Below, in pieces: positions 34,601 to 41,500 of a DNA stretch of 44,943 nucleotides. The stretch is from the NCBI GenBank assembly GCA_015655125.1, contig JAATFP010000094.1, positions 1-44,943 on the forward strand. Direction: 5' to 3'. This DNA comes from Chitinophagales bacterium. GTDB taxonomy: Bacteria; Bacteroidota; Bacteroidia; Chitinophagales; Chitinophagaceae. The translations under genes were made by a program, and so were the position numbers. The notes below the pieces were generated by a model. The model was not told where the DNA came from and searched no databases. It saw only the letters and a list, made by a program, of their open reading frames with translations. The first letter of the stretch is position 1. Each line of letters begins with the position of its first letter.

Positions 34601-36336
34601 GCAAGTTGAGTTCCTTCGGTGGCAAGCAGCAGCCTTTCCGCAATTTCTTTGATCTGCTGCCTTGCTTCTACTTTTTCCGTTACATCGTTGACTGTTACCA
34701 TAACGCCGGAAATAGATTTGTCGGGCTCAAATAACGGCGCATATTCGAAATCGAGGTAAAATTTTTTCAAACCGTCGTTACCATCAATGAAAGCCACTGC
34801 TTCATTTTCTTTGTAGGGAATTCCCGTGTCCAGTACTTTTTCGAGCAGCCCCGGAAATTTCTGCTTCCTCAGTTCCGGGAAAACGTTCAGCAGTTTTTTA
34901 CCCAGCACATCTTCCGGCCGGCGGCGCCATAGATCGCGAAGCAGTGTATTGTTTGCGAGTTCGATGATATGATCACGGCCGCGAAAGATCGTCATGGCGA
35001 TGGGAGATTGGTCCACCATGTTGCGGAACTGTATCTCGCTTTCCTGCAACCCATGCCTGGCTTTTACTTGTGCGGTCACTTCGGTGGCGATGACCATGAT
35101 ACCGTCGATATTATTTTCCGGGCCGCGCAATGGATGATACACAAAGTTGAACCAGGTGCGTTCGACATGTCCGAATCTTTTCAGCGGCACTTCGAATTCA
35201 ATACCGTAATAAGGCTCACCGGTAGCTAATATGCTATCGAGTATGGGTTTTGTAAAATCCTTTACTTCGGGCATCGAATGAAATAGCGACGTGCCCACGA
35301 GTTCTTCTTTTTTTCTGTCTACGATCTGCAGGTAGGTTTCATTGGCCGATTCCATAATGAATTCAGATCCGCGCATGATAATAATGCCTATCGGCGCCTG
35401 CGATACTGTATTGCGAAACTTTTCTTCACTGATGCGAAGAGCGGTTTCCATATTTTTTCTATCGTTGATATCCTGCAAAATTCCACTAAAACGCACCGGC
35501 GTTCCATCGATGGCGAAGAGGGCTTTACCCTTTGCCAGTACTGATCTGTGATGGCCGGTGTGTGAATTTACAATGGTATATTCAATCTCATAGTTGCCGC
35601 CCGATTCCGGCCGCAACGCATTTTTTATTGCTTCGGTCACACGTTCCCGGTCATTTGGCACGATGGCATCCAGCGCATTCTTCAGATCTATCTCATCTTG
35701 GGGCAGAAGCCCGAACCATTCTTTGATACGGCTGTTGCCGATAAATTTATTGGTAGCCGGATTGAGATCCCAGGTGCCAAGTTCCGCCGCGTCGAGGGTG
35801 AATTTCAATTGAGATTCATTTTCGGCAATGCGCTTCATGGAAGATACTTTCCCGGTGGTTTCTGTACAAACCACCAGCACGCCATTGATAGCGCCGGCTT
35901 CGTCGCTTACCGGGCTGTAGCTGAATGTCCAATATACATCTTCGAGGCGGCCATTGCGATAGATAGGCAGCAGCTGGTCTTCGCTCCATGTAGAATCCTT
36001 GCCCGAAAGCACTTGGTCTATCAGCGGCTTTATATCCCCCCATATTTCCGGCCAGCAATCCGCAGCTTTTTGCCCGAGTGCCAGGGGATGTTTGCCGTCG
36101 TTACCCAGGCTTGGCCGATAGGCATCATTATAAAATTGTATGAGATCTTTTCCCCAAAAAAGAAACATGGGAAAATTAGAGTTGAGTAAAATTCCGAGCG
36201 TGGTGCGGAGGCTTTGTGGCCAGCCGGTAGGATCGCCCAATGGCGTTTGGGTCCAGTCTTTGGCACGGGTAAGTTCGCCCATTTCTCCGCCGCCGGACAT
36301 GAATTGGTAATTGTTTTGTAAAACTGCTGATGGCAT
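31696..36336 (-). CDS. Soluble multi-PAS sensor histidine kinase
   Basis: 1546 residues with no membrane segment that I can see, so it should be cytoplasmic. About ten PAS domains follow one another, recognisable by their repeated starts (ESQLKFTLDAAELGTWDLN, EEKFRNTVSQAPIGIII, ESEIQFRNMVDQSPIAMTI, and so on to NEQRYRFLANAMPQFVW), several with GTW motifs and PAC-type ends (YDAERRGVRFSG-like). Then a HisKA domain with the phosphorylated His 1328 (ANHELKTPVTTIKGY) and a HATPase with N box (NLFTNAFK, about 1440-1447) and G1/G2 boxes (DFGIGIA, GFGIGLFIV). It would autophosphorylate and pass phosphate to the receiver encoded just downstream. Ligands of the PAS domains are unknown. Confidence 0.93.
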   Translation of the reverse strand: MPSAVLQNNYQFMSGGGEMGELTRAKDWTQTPLGDPTGWPQSLRTTLGILLNSNFPMFLFWGKDLIQFYNDAYRPSLGNDGKHPLALGQKAADCWPEIWGDIKPLIDQVLSGKDSTWSEDQLLPIYRNGRLEDVYWTFSYSPVSDEAGAINGVLVVCTETTGKVSSMKRIAENESQLKFTLDAAELGTWDLNPATNKFIGNSRIKEWFGLLPQDEIDLKNALDAIVPNDRERVTEAIKNALRPESGGNYEIEYTIVNSHTGHHRSVLAKGKALFAIDGTPVRFSGILQDINDRKNMETALRISEEKFRNTVSQAPIGIIIMRGSEFIMESANETYLQIVDRKKEELVGTSLFHSMPEVKDFTKPILDSILATGEPYYGIEFEVPLKRFGHVERTWFNFVYHPLRGPENNIDGIMVIATEVTAQVKARHGLQESEIQFRNMVDQSPIAMTIFRGRDHIIELANNTLLRDLWRRRPEDVLGKKLLNVFPELRKQKFPGLLEKVLDTGIPYKENEAVAFIDGNDGLKKFYLDFEYAPLFEPDKSISGVMVTVNDVTEKVEARQQIKEIAERLLLATEGTQLATWDINLETSAVVHSPRLAVIFGHDEKTVLNHTSMRSQFHPADLTMIVEKAFDLALKKGEYNYEARIIHPDKSIHWIRTKGKVIFDETGAPVRMLGTSADISQQKSAEEQLASLAQIVTSSDDAIMSKSLDGIITSWNDAAQKLFGYAAEEIIGKEVTTLIPEHKLHEEDHINSQLKNGRTIEHFETMRRTKDGDLLEISLTVSPIKDSNGKVIGASKIARDITKQKQNERLIAESKQQMEIVIGASGLGTWELLLDPRQITYSPRHLEILGLNPDSNAGYEEIVRRLHPDDFTQRKQAFLDACKNGILHYTSRVLWEDNSIHWVEASGKVFYDNDGKPFKIVGTLRDLTEEKTTQQRIAESEQRFRSVADTAPVLIWMAGKDKGCTFFNKAWLNFRGRTIEQELANGWAEGVYPDDLDRVIGTYVRNFELRKELHIEYRLLRHDGEYRWISVNGVPRFTADNIFEGYIGACMDIHDRIVFEEKLKESESRLRIAALSGELGTWDYNPETTVLVFDNASRELFGVSPEETVTVDLFFSKIHPHDIPNTLKKMKAAMDPAIAENYDVEYRVTGLPDDKLRWIHAKGKALFNDNNIPYLFSGTVLDITEKKLALEELQENEQRYRFLANAMPQFVWTGDSDGLLTYFNDAVYEYSGMNANSLTDGGWLEIVHPEDREENVVKWMHSIATGDPFLFEHRFKRHDGVYRWQLSRAIAQKDEDGRIQMWVGTSTDIDEIKKHEQQKNDFIKMANHELKTPVTTIKGYVQLLLKTHANSEDTLLTSSLITVDKQVTKLTNLVSDLLDVTKIERGSLPLNKEIFELNELVNDTIKDMQAASQTHDIVLANSIPASVLADKDRISQVLINLFTNAFKYSPAADKVVVDMCLGGDNDIIVSVQDFGIGIASDDQGKIFERFYRVAGKDEKTFPGFGIGLFIVNEIMLLHTGKLWVHSQKEKGSTFFFSLPIHKKNSI

Positions 36337-36379
36337 TGGTATCAGGTGACTGCAATTTTTCAGGGCAGTTTGGCTCGTA

Positions 36380-36387
36380 CGAAGATA
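36380..36387 (-). promoter_or_regulatory. Possible -7 element of the histidine-kinase operon
   Basis: TATCTTCG on the minus strand, the same box as that before rnpB, with TTA at the -33 position. Predicted leader about 39 bases. Confidence 0.35.
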
Positions 36388-36552
36388 GTGGAAGATAAGT
36401 AACTTTTAACGTGTGTGGTTTGGGTAGTAAGCTTATGGATGCCATTAAATATCCGTGCCTACAGATTTCAGTTAAACTTATTCCTGCTTGTACTAACTCA
36501 ATCTTCGTGGCTGGCACCTAAAACCTAAAACCTGCACCTACCGTCTTTTACC

Positions 36553-36560
36553 TATCTTCG
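36553..36560 (+). promoter_or_regulatory. rnpB -7 promoter element
   Basis: TATCTTCG ends 4 bases before the first base of the paired 5' end of RNase P RNA, so it fixes the spacing from box to start point in this genome at about 5 bases. Confidence 0.65.
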
Positions 36561-36564
36561 TATC

Positions 36565-36977
36565 CTATCAGCCGGCTGTCGTTCCGATCACATCGGGAAG
36601 GAAAGTCCGGACAGCAAAGGGCAACACACCGGTTAAGCGCCGGCTCCCGATCCGTTCGGGAAGAGAGAGTGCCACAGAAAATAACTGTCCCGCCATTATG
36701 GTGGGACGAGGGTGAAAACGTGAGGTAAGAGCTCACGATGCCGTATGGTAACATATGGGATGGGTAAACCTTGTGTGCTGTAATGCCACGTATATCCCGG
36801 TTTGATCTTTTGCTGAACTTGTTTCGGGAATTGATCGGGGTGAGCGGCTCGTTCACTATCTTCTATCGAAGTACCGGGAAGGGTAGGCAGCAAGATCGCA
36901 GCAGTAATGTTGCGGCCAGATAAATGACGGCCTCCCGGTCTTTGGCCGGGAAACAGAATCCGGCTTATGGCTGATAG
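36565..36977 (+). ncRNA. rnpB: RNase P RNA (bacterial type A)
   Basis: About 413 bases that form the catalytic RNA of tRNA 5' processing. The conserved core is readable: GGAAAGTCCGGACAGCA near 36599-36615 (P4 5' strand region), AGAGAGTGCCACAGAAAATA, GAGGGTGAAAACGTGAGGTA, GGCAGCAAGATCGCAGCAG, and AGATAAATGACGGCC followed by ACAGAATCCGGCTTAT (P4 3' strand). The 5' end CTATCAGCCGGCTGTC pairs with the 3' end CGGCTTATGGCTGATAG (P1), which sets both ends; a T-run follows. Three AT-free hairpins (for example CTCCCGGTCTTTGGCCGGGA, near the 3' end) are normal variable helices. Confidence 0.95.
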
Positions 36978-37008
36978 TTTTTTAAAGCTCTTGAATTGTT
37001 TATACTTT

Positions 37009-37605
37009 TTATTTGTAGTCTTTGAAGATCGCGGCTTTTATGGCGTTCCAATCATCGTTGATAAAGCTGTAATACACCGTGTCGCGTACGGAGCCATCTT
37101 CGTTAACAGAATGTTTTCTTAGAATACCTTCTTTTACTGCGCCGATATCTTCCATGGCTTTTTGTGAACGCTTGTTGAACAGGCTTGTTTTCAATTCAAT
37201 CCTGTTTAAGAACAGTTGTTCAAAACCGAAAGTGAGCAACAAAAATTTACAGTTGCGATTAAGTCCGCTGCGCTGCAACGAAGGATCATACCAGGTCCAG
37301 CCGATTTCCAAACGCTTATTTAAAATGCTGATATTTGAAAACCTCGTACAGCCGCCATATCGTTGATGAAGTTTATCATACACAGCAAAAGGGTAGGATG
37401 ATCCATTTTTTCTTTCTTCGAGGGCGGTATCAAAATACCTTCTGAAATCCGCATCAGAACTGATCTTCGCGGAGGTGAACGTCCACAATTCTTTTTGCTG
37501 CGCGATGGTTGATAAGGTATCAAAATGAATCTCTTCGAGAGGTTCGAGACGAACCCGTTCATTTTCGAGGATAATGTGATCGTTTAAAAAATGGGGAGTT
37601 AGCAT
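37009..37605 (-). CDS. GNAT-family N-acetyltransferase (RimJ/RimL-like)
   Basis: 198 residues from the ATG at 37603-37605 (MLTPHFLNDHIILENERVRLEPL), preferred because RimL-like proteins begin with this strand; an upstream frame reaching 37698 may be leader, and a TACCTTCG box at 37659-37666 fits that reading. The domain shows the acceptor-side start, YGGCTRFSNI, LEIGWTWYDPSLQRSGLNRNCKFLLL (acetyl-CoA loop) and NKRSQKAMEDIGAVKEGILRKH near the end. It probably acetylates an amine on a protein or small molecule; the substrate is unknown. Confidence 0.85.
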   Translation of the reverse strand: MLTPHFLNDHIILENERVRLEPLEEIHFDTLSTIAQQKELWTFTSAKISSDADFRRYFDTALEERKNGSSYPFAVYDKLHQRYGGCTRFSNISILNKRLEIGWTWYDPSLQRSGLNRNCKFLLLTFGFEQLFLNRIELKTSLFNKRSQKAMEDIGAVKEGILRKHSVNEDGSVRDTVYYSFINDDWNAIKAAIFKDYK

Positions 37606-37738
37606 AATGTTATCACAGATTTTTCCACCTTCGTTGGATTTATTCAGACAATTTTTTACGAAGGTAAAACATACGAAGTAATCAATCTTTGTAATCATTT
37701 AATCAATCACGCGAAACGGGAAGAAAAGATCTATGCTT

Positions 37739-38203
37739 CTATTTTGATTGTTTCAATATCCCGGCAACCACTTTATCAATAGGCAACGTCATTGTTTCTT
37801 CATGGAAATCATCCCAATGCACAAACCGGAAAGTTTCTGTTTCGCCGGTTTCTGAATATACCCGCATTTGCGCATCGTCAAAATCGAATGCTGTATCCCG
37901 CAACGGGACTTTGATTGGCGCCAGCGCCTGTACATAGTAATAAATGGAAATGATCTGGTGATCAGGATTGAAAGCGCTTTGCTGGTAAAAATCGGTGGTG
38001 TATAAATGCCCTGTTATTTCCACCGGCAGATTCATTTCTTCCATGAATTCGCGTTTCAGGCAATCGATGGTTCCCTCGCCGATCTCCAGGCCACCACCGC
38101 AAAATTTGGTGATGTAACTTCCGCGGATAAATTCATCGCTCACCAATACCTGTTGTCGTTCATTGATGAGGATGCCGTAAACGCGTATGTTGAATGATTT
38201 CAT
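37739..38203 (-). CDS. NUDIX hydrolase
   Basis: 154 residues, one NUDIX domain. The box GGLEIGEGTIDCLKREFMEE-MNL follows G-x5-E-x7-RE-x2-EE, but the usual Gly near the end is Asn. N-terminal strand FNIRVYGILINERQQVLVSDE and the C-terminal FVHWDDF are typical. It hydrolyses a nucleoside-diphosphate-linked compound in the cytoplasm; the substrate cannot be named. It is a different subfamily from the NUDIX protein at 10.7 kb. Same strand as the GNAT gene, 133 bases upstream of it. Confidence 0.88.
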   Translation of the reverse strand: MKSFNIRVYGILINERQQVLVSDEFIRGSYITKFCGGGLEIGEGTIDCLKREFMEEMNLPVEITGHLYTTDFYQQSAFNPDHQIISIYYYVQALAPIKVPLRDTAFDFDDAQMRVYSETGETETFRFVHWDDFHEETMTLPIDKVVAGILKQSK

Positions 38204-38340
38204 GAGTTGAGTGTTTGGAGATGAGTGGTTAGAGTTGAGTGGTTAGAAGTGGTTTAAAGGTTTAGTTTAAAGAATGCTATATAAAGAGCTTTTCAAGCAT
38301 CAAACAGCTTTCGCCTAAACTCTAATCCCTAATCCCTAAA
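38204..38340. repeat. Intergenic repeat of GGTTAG / CTAATCC words in opposite orientation
   Basis: The left part (38204-38270) is a run of GAGTTGAGTG, GTGGTTAGAG and GGTTTAGTTT words, while the right part (38314-38340) has CCTAAACTCTAATCCCTAAT and CCCTAAACTA, the reverse-complement family. The right part reaches the corA stop codon and the left begins at the NUDIX start. Confidence 0.6.
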
Positions 38341-39279
38341 CTATCTCTTTGTTCTTCTGATGTAATTGATGATCACAAATGCCAGAATTATCAGGCACAC
38401 GGCTACCGGCACCCAAAATGCATAATGCGATTGCTGGAAGGGCAACGGTACATTCATCCCGTAAATGCTGGCGATCAATACCGGTACGCTCAGGAAAATA
38501 GTGAGTGTAGACAAGCGTTTCAGCACCTCGTTCTGATTGTTGCTGATAATGCTTGCGTAAGCATCCAGCGTGCTCACAAGAATGTTGGTGTAAGTATTTG
38601 CTGTTTCCAGCGCCTGCGATGTTTCGATCACAAGATCTTCCAAAAAATCCTTTTCATCTTCATTCATGTGAAGGAAATTGGTGCGGGCAAGTTTCATCAT
38701 CAGCAATTCGTTGCTGCGCAAAGCCGTTACAAAATACACGAGGCTTTTTTGTATCCGCATCAGTTCGAATAATTCTTCATTCCGGTTAGAATCGTATAAC
38801 TTTTGCTCGAGCGCATTGCGCCGCTGATTGATCTCTTTCAGATGCTCCTGGAAATTTGTGGTGATTTTTTCAAAGATCTTAAGCACCATCATATTTTTTT
38901 TGTCGGGGTTCCTGTTCTGAAAACTGTTCAAAAACTTTTTGATGGCTTCATTTTCAAAAGAATTGACCGTTACAATCTGTCCCGTTGTAAGAATAATACA
39001 AATTGGAATGGTGATATAAAATGCATCGCTTTCGTTAAAGGAGTTATTTTCCGTCGGGGTTTTGATAACGATCAGTTTTACATCGTCTTCTTCTTCATAC
39101 CGGCTGCGCTCATCGATATCCAACGAATCTTTGAGGAAGTCGATAGGGATGTTGAGCGCAGAGCTGAGTTCGGTAAATTCTTCCTGCTTGAGTGGCGGTA
39201 AAACATTTACCCAACTGCCATTAACAGGTTTGTCGATGGCCAGTGTTTTTCGTTCTTCTATTTTAAAGTACTGAATCAT
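38341..39279 (-). CDS. corA: CorA-family magnesium/cobalt transporter
   Basis: 312 residues. CorA forms pentameric channels for Mg2+ (and Co2+/Ni2+) in the inner membrane. The cytoplasmic N-terminal domain (1-245) has the family layout: the beta/alpha funnel, then the long stalk helix with LKEINQRRNALEQKLYDS. Two membrane helices end the protein, the first (about 250-273) ends with the YGMN selectivity motif (GMN 274-276), and the last is VPVAVCLIILAFVIINYI. The C-terminus is basic (RRTKR), as usual. It is the last gene before two intergenic repeats and shares its direction with dapF. Confidence 0.95.
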   Translation of the reverse strand: MIQYFKIEERKTLAIDKPVNGSWVNVLPPLKQEEFTELSSALNIPIDFLKDSLDIDERSRYEEEDDVKLIVIKTPTENNSFNESDAFYITIPICIILTTGQIVTVNSFENEAIKKFLNSFQNRNPDKKNMMVLKIFEKITTNFQEHLKEINQRRNALEQKLYDSNRNEELFELMRIQKSLVYFVTALRSNELLMMKLARTNFLHMNEDEKDFLEDLVIETSQALETANTYTNILVSTLDAYASIISNNQNEVLKRLSTLTIFLSVPVLIASIYGMNVPLPFQQSHYAFWVPVAVCLIILAFVIINYIRRTKR

Positions 39280-39416
39280 GAGGTCAATGGTGAAATCTTC
39301 AAAGTTTATTAAGTTATCCGTCCGGCTGTTTATTTAAAAATTTATTTTAAAAGAATTATATTAAAGACTTTAACCAGCTGCAAAAGTTCTTTAAAGATTT
39401 CATCATTGACCATTCA
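39280..39416. repeat. Inverted pair of dispersed-repeat copies between dapF and corA
   Basis: The copy 39280-39304 (on the minus strand CTTTGAAGATTTCACCATTG then ACC) touches the corA ATG. The copy 39389-39416 (CTTTAAAGATTTCATCATTG then ACCATTCA on the plus strand) touches the dapF stop. The two are imperfect reverse complements about 84 bases apart and could form a hairpin in a dapF-corA message. Confidence 0.7.
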
Positions 39417-39417
39417 G

Positions 39418-40206
39418 TTATTCCGCTACGCCGACCGTTCCCGTAAATACCAGCTCCGCCGGGCCGCACAGCCAGATGTTATCAAAGCTGTGTTCGTTTA
39501 TCTTGTTATATTCAACGCTCAGGAACCCGCCGGGCGTGCGTACTTCCACCCGGTTGAAGCCAAGCTCGTTGTGCGCGCTTACCAGGGCAGCGGCCGTAAC
39601 GCCGGTGCCGCAACTCATGGTTTCATCTTCCACGCCGCGCTCGTATGTTCTCACAAAAATAGAATCTTCACCTGTTGATTCAACGAAATTCACATTAATG
39701 CCATGCTCCTGGAACTTGCTGCTGTTGCGGATCTCACGGCCTACACTTACAACGTCCACTGCGGCTACATCGCTTTCGAATTTTATATAATGAGGCGAAC
39801 CGGTGTTGAGTATCGCATGCGAATTGTGTTCGTCTACATGATGAACATCTTTCATTTTCAGACGAACGGTACCGTCGTTTTCAATTTCAGCTTCATGCGG
39901 ACCGTCCACAGCAAGGAAGTTGTAAGTGTATTTATGCATGCCCAGATGATAGGCAAATTTTATCAGGCAACGACCGCCATTGCCACACATACTACTGTGA
40001 TGTCCGTCGGAATTGAAATATACCATTTCGAAATCGTAACCGGCTTTGTTTTGCAGCAACATCAGTCCATCTGCGCCGATACCGAACCTGCGATTACAAA
40101 TATGTTTTACATGCTTTGCTGTGAGGCCCGAAAATTGTTCCGAACGGTTGTCCAATATCACAAAGTCATTTCCTGTTCCCTGGTATTTGCTGAAGTTGAT
40201 ATTCAT
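39418..40206 (-). CDS. dapF: Diaminopimelate epimerase
   Basis: 262 residues, normal length. It epimerises LL- to meso-diaminopimelate for lysine and peptidoglycan synthesis, with two catalytic cysteines and no cofactor. C74 lies in SSMCGNGGRC and C199 in TMSCGTGVTAAA, both present, and FSKYQGTGNDFVILDNR at the N-terminus is the family signature. The start overlaps the stop of the nucleoside phosphorylase gene by one base, so the two are co-translated. Confidence 0.97.
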   Translation of the reverse strand: MNINFSKYQGTGNDFVILDNRSEQFSGLTAKHVKHICNRRFGIGADGLMLLQNKAGYDFEMVYFNSDGHHSSMCGNGGRCLIKFAYHLGMHKYTYNFLAVDGPHEAEIENDGTVRLKMKDVHHVDEHNSHAILNTGSPHYIKFESDVAAVDVVSVGREIRNSSKFQEHGINVNFVESTGEDSIFVRTYERGVEDETMSCGTGVTAAALVSAHNELGFNRVEVRTPGGFLSVEYNKINEHSFDNIWLCGPAELVFTGTVGVAE

Positions 40207-41087
40207 TAGTTGATAGAAGTGGAAATCGTTTCCAATGTTTTTATGATCAGTTTTTCTACAGCGGCACTGCCGTCTTTACTGAATTCTTTGGTGATGCGGT
40301 TAGCTACGATCGCGTTCACTGCAAGGCAATGATGTCCGAGTATTTTACCCATTCCGTAAATGGCAGAAGTTTCCATTTCAAAATTACTGATGCGATAGTT
40401 GCCAAAACTGAAGCTGGTAAGGCGATCGATCAGTTGCGGATGTTTCAGTCCCATGCGCAATACACGTCCCTGCGGACCATAGAACCCCGGGCAGGTAACC
40501 GTGATGCCCTGATGAAAACCATCTACGAATTCCTTTAACAATGAAACTGCTGCGCCGGTAATGTAAGGTGATGAAATTCCCTGGTGCAACTGGGTGTGCG
40601 TGTCGAAGGCCTGTAAAATCTGTTTCTCTTCCTCGTTGCTGTCGTGTATATAAAAATTAAGAAGGTTGTCCAGACCAAGTCCATGCGTTCCGGCAACAAA
40701 ACTATCAACGGGTATTTCTTTTTGGAGAGAGCCGGAAGTGCCTACACGGATGATGTTAAGAGGTGTAAGTTGTTCTTTAATGGTACGTGTTTCAAAATCG
40801 ATGTTTACAAGTGCATCAAGTTCGTTTACAACGATGTCGATATTGTCTGGCCCGATGCCGGTGCTTACGACGGAAATTCTTTTGTTACCGATATACCCGG
40901 TGTGCGTGATGAACTCGCGATGTTCATTGCGAAATTCGATCTGGTCGAAATGTTTGCTTACTTCTTTTACACGTCCGGGATCACCAACGGTGATGACGGT
41001 GGTGGCTATTTCTTCGGGGCGGCAATCGATATGATAGATGGCGCCGCGGTTGTTGATGATCAGTTCTGATGCTGCAATCGTACCCAT
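40206..41087 (-). CDS. Nucleoside phosphorylase (uridine phosphorylase-like)
   Basis: 293 residues of the PNP_UDP_1 family, cytoplasmic, splitting nucleosides with phosphate. Motifs: ATTVITVGDPGRVKEVSKHFD (phosphate loop, about 29-49), GTSGSLQKEIPVDSF (about 115-129), and NFEMETSAIYGMGKILGHH (about 236-254), the Glu-Met-Glu ribose site. The sequence fits uridine phosphorylase more than purine nucleoside phosphorylase, but the choice is not secure. It is the first gene of the phosphorylase-dapF pair, next to the tRNA-Cys where a mobile element has integrated. Confidence 0.85.
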   Translation of the reverse strand: MGTIAASELIINNRGAIYHIDCRPEEIATTVITVGDPGRVKEVSKHFDQIEFRNEHREFITHTGYIGNKRISVVSTGIGPDNIDIVVNELDALVNIDFETRTIKEQLTPLNIIRVGTSGSLQKEIPVDSFVAGTHGLGLDNLLNFYIHDSNEEEKQILQAFDTHTQLHQGISSPYITGAAVSLLKEFVDGFHQGITVTCPGFYGPQGRVLRMGLKHPQLIDRLTSFSFGNYRISNFEMETSAIYGMGKILGHHCLAVNAIVANRITKEFSKDGSAAVEKLIIKTLETISTSIN

Positions 41088-41124
41088 ACAGGATTTTTAA
41101 ATTTATATTTTTGGTTTGTCAAAT

Positions 41125-41156
41125 TTGAAATTATGGCTAAAAATACCCTATTTTTG
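41125..41156 (+). promoter_or_regulatory. Probable tRNA-Cys promoter
   Basis: TTG (41125-41127), 21 bases, TATTTTTG (41149-41156), about 55 bases before the mature tRNA. Confidence 0.5.
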
Positions 41157-41211
41157 CAAACCAAAATAATAATGACGTATCTATTTGGTAATTACCACGT
41201 TATTTAATCAG

Positions 41212-41282
41212 GGTCCTTTGGCCGAGTGGCTAGGCAAAGCTCTGCAAAAGCTTCTACAGCGGTTCGAATCCGCTAGGGACCT
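41212..41282 (+). tRNA. tRNA-Cys (anticodon GCA)
   Basis: A full cloverleaf: acceptor GGTCCTT with AGGGACC, D stem GCC/GGC, anticodon stem AAGCT/AGCTT around loop CTGCAAA (anticodon GCA), T arm AGCGG-TTCGAAT-CCGCT. The discriminator base is T, as expected for cysteine tRNAs. CCA is not encoded. 71 bases. Confidence 0.95.
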
Positions 41283-41289
41283 CCGAAAG

Positions 41290-41316
41290 GGGCTATCAAT
41301 GCGATAGTCCCTTTTT
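41290..41316 (+). terminator. Terminator after tRNA-Cys
   Basis: GGGCTATC (41290-41297) pairs with GATAGTCCC (41303-41311, one G-T pair), followed by five T. Confidence 0.85.
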
Positions 41317-41500
41317 CTATTTTTACCTATCCTTACTGTTAACCCTTCTTTTTCAGAAGGTTGTAACAGTTTTCAGTCTTTCTGCATCTTACCTTCATAC
41401 TCAACTTTATTTCACTTTAATAGACTTTTTGATAGACTAAAAGATAGACTAAAATTTCAGGTCCACTTTTAAGCATTTCTGAACCATTAAAAAAGCGAAT

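Noticed and set aside
31904..36189. Many plus-strand ORFs of 60-170 codons over the histidine kinase
   Set aside because: They are shadows of the 1546-codon frame, with no motif and no promoter.
37606..37698. Longer N-terminus of the GNAT protein
   Set aside because: The added residues do not resemble a RimL start and contain a -7-like box (37659-37666); the shorter start is more likely though not proven.
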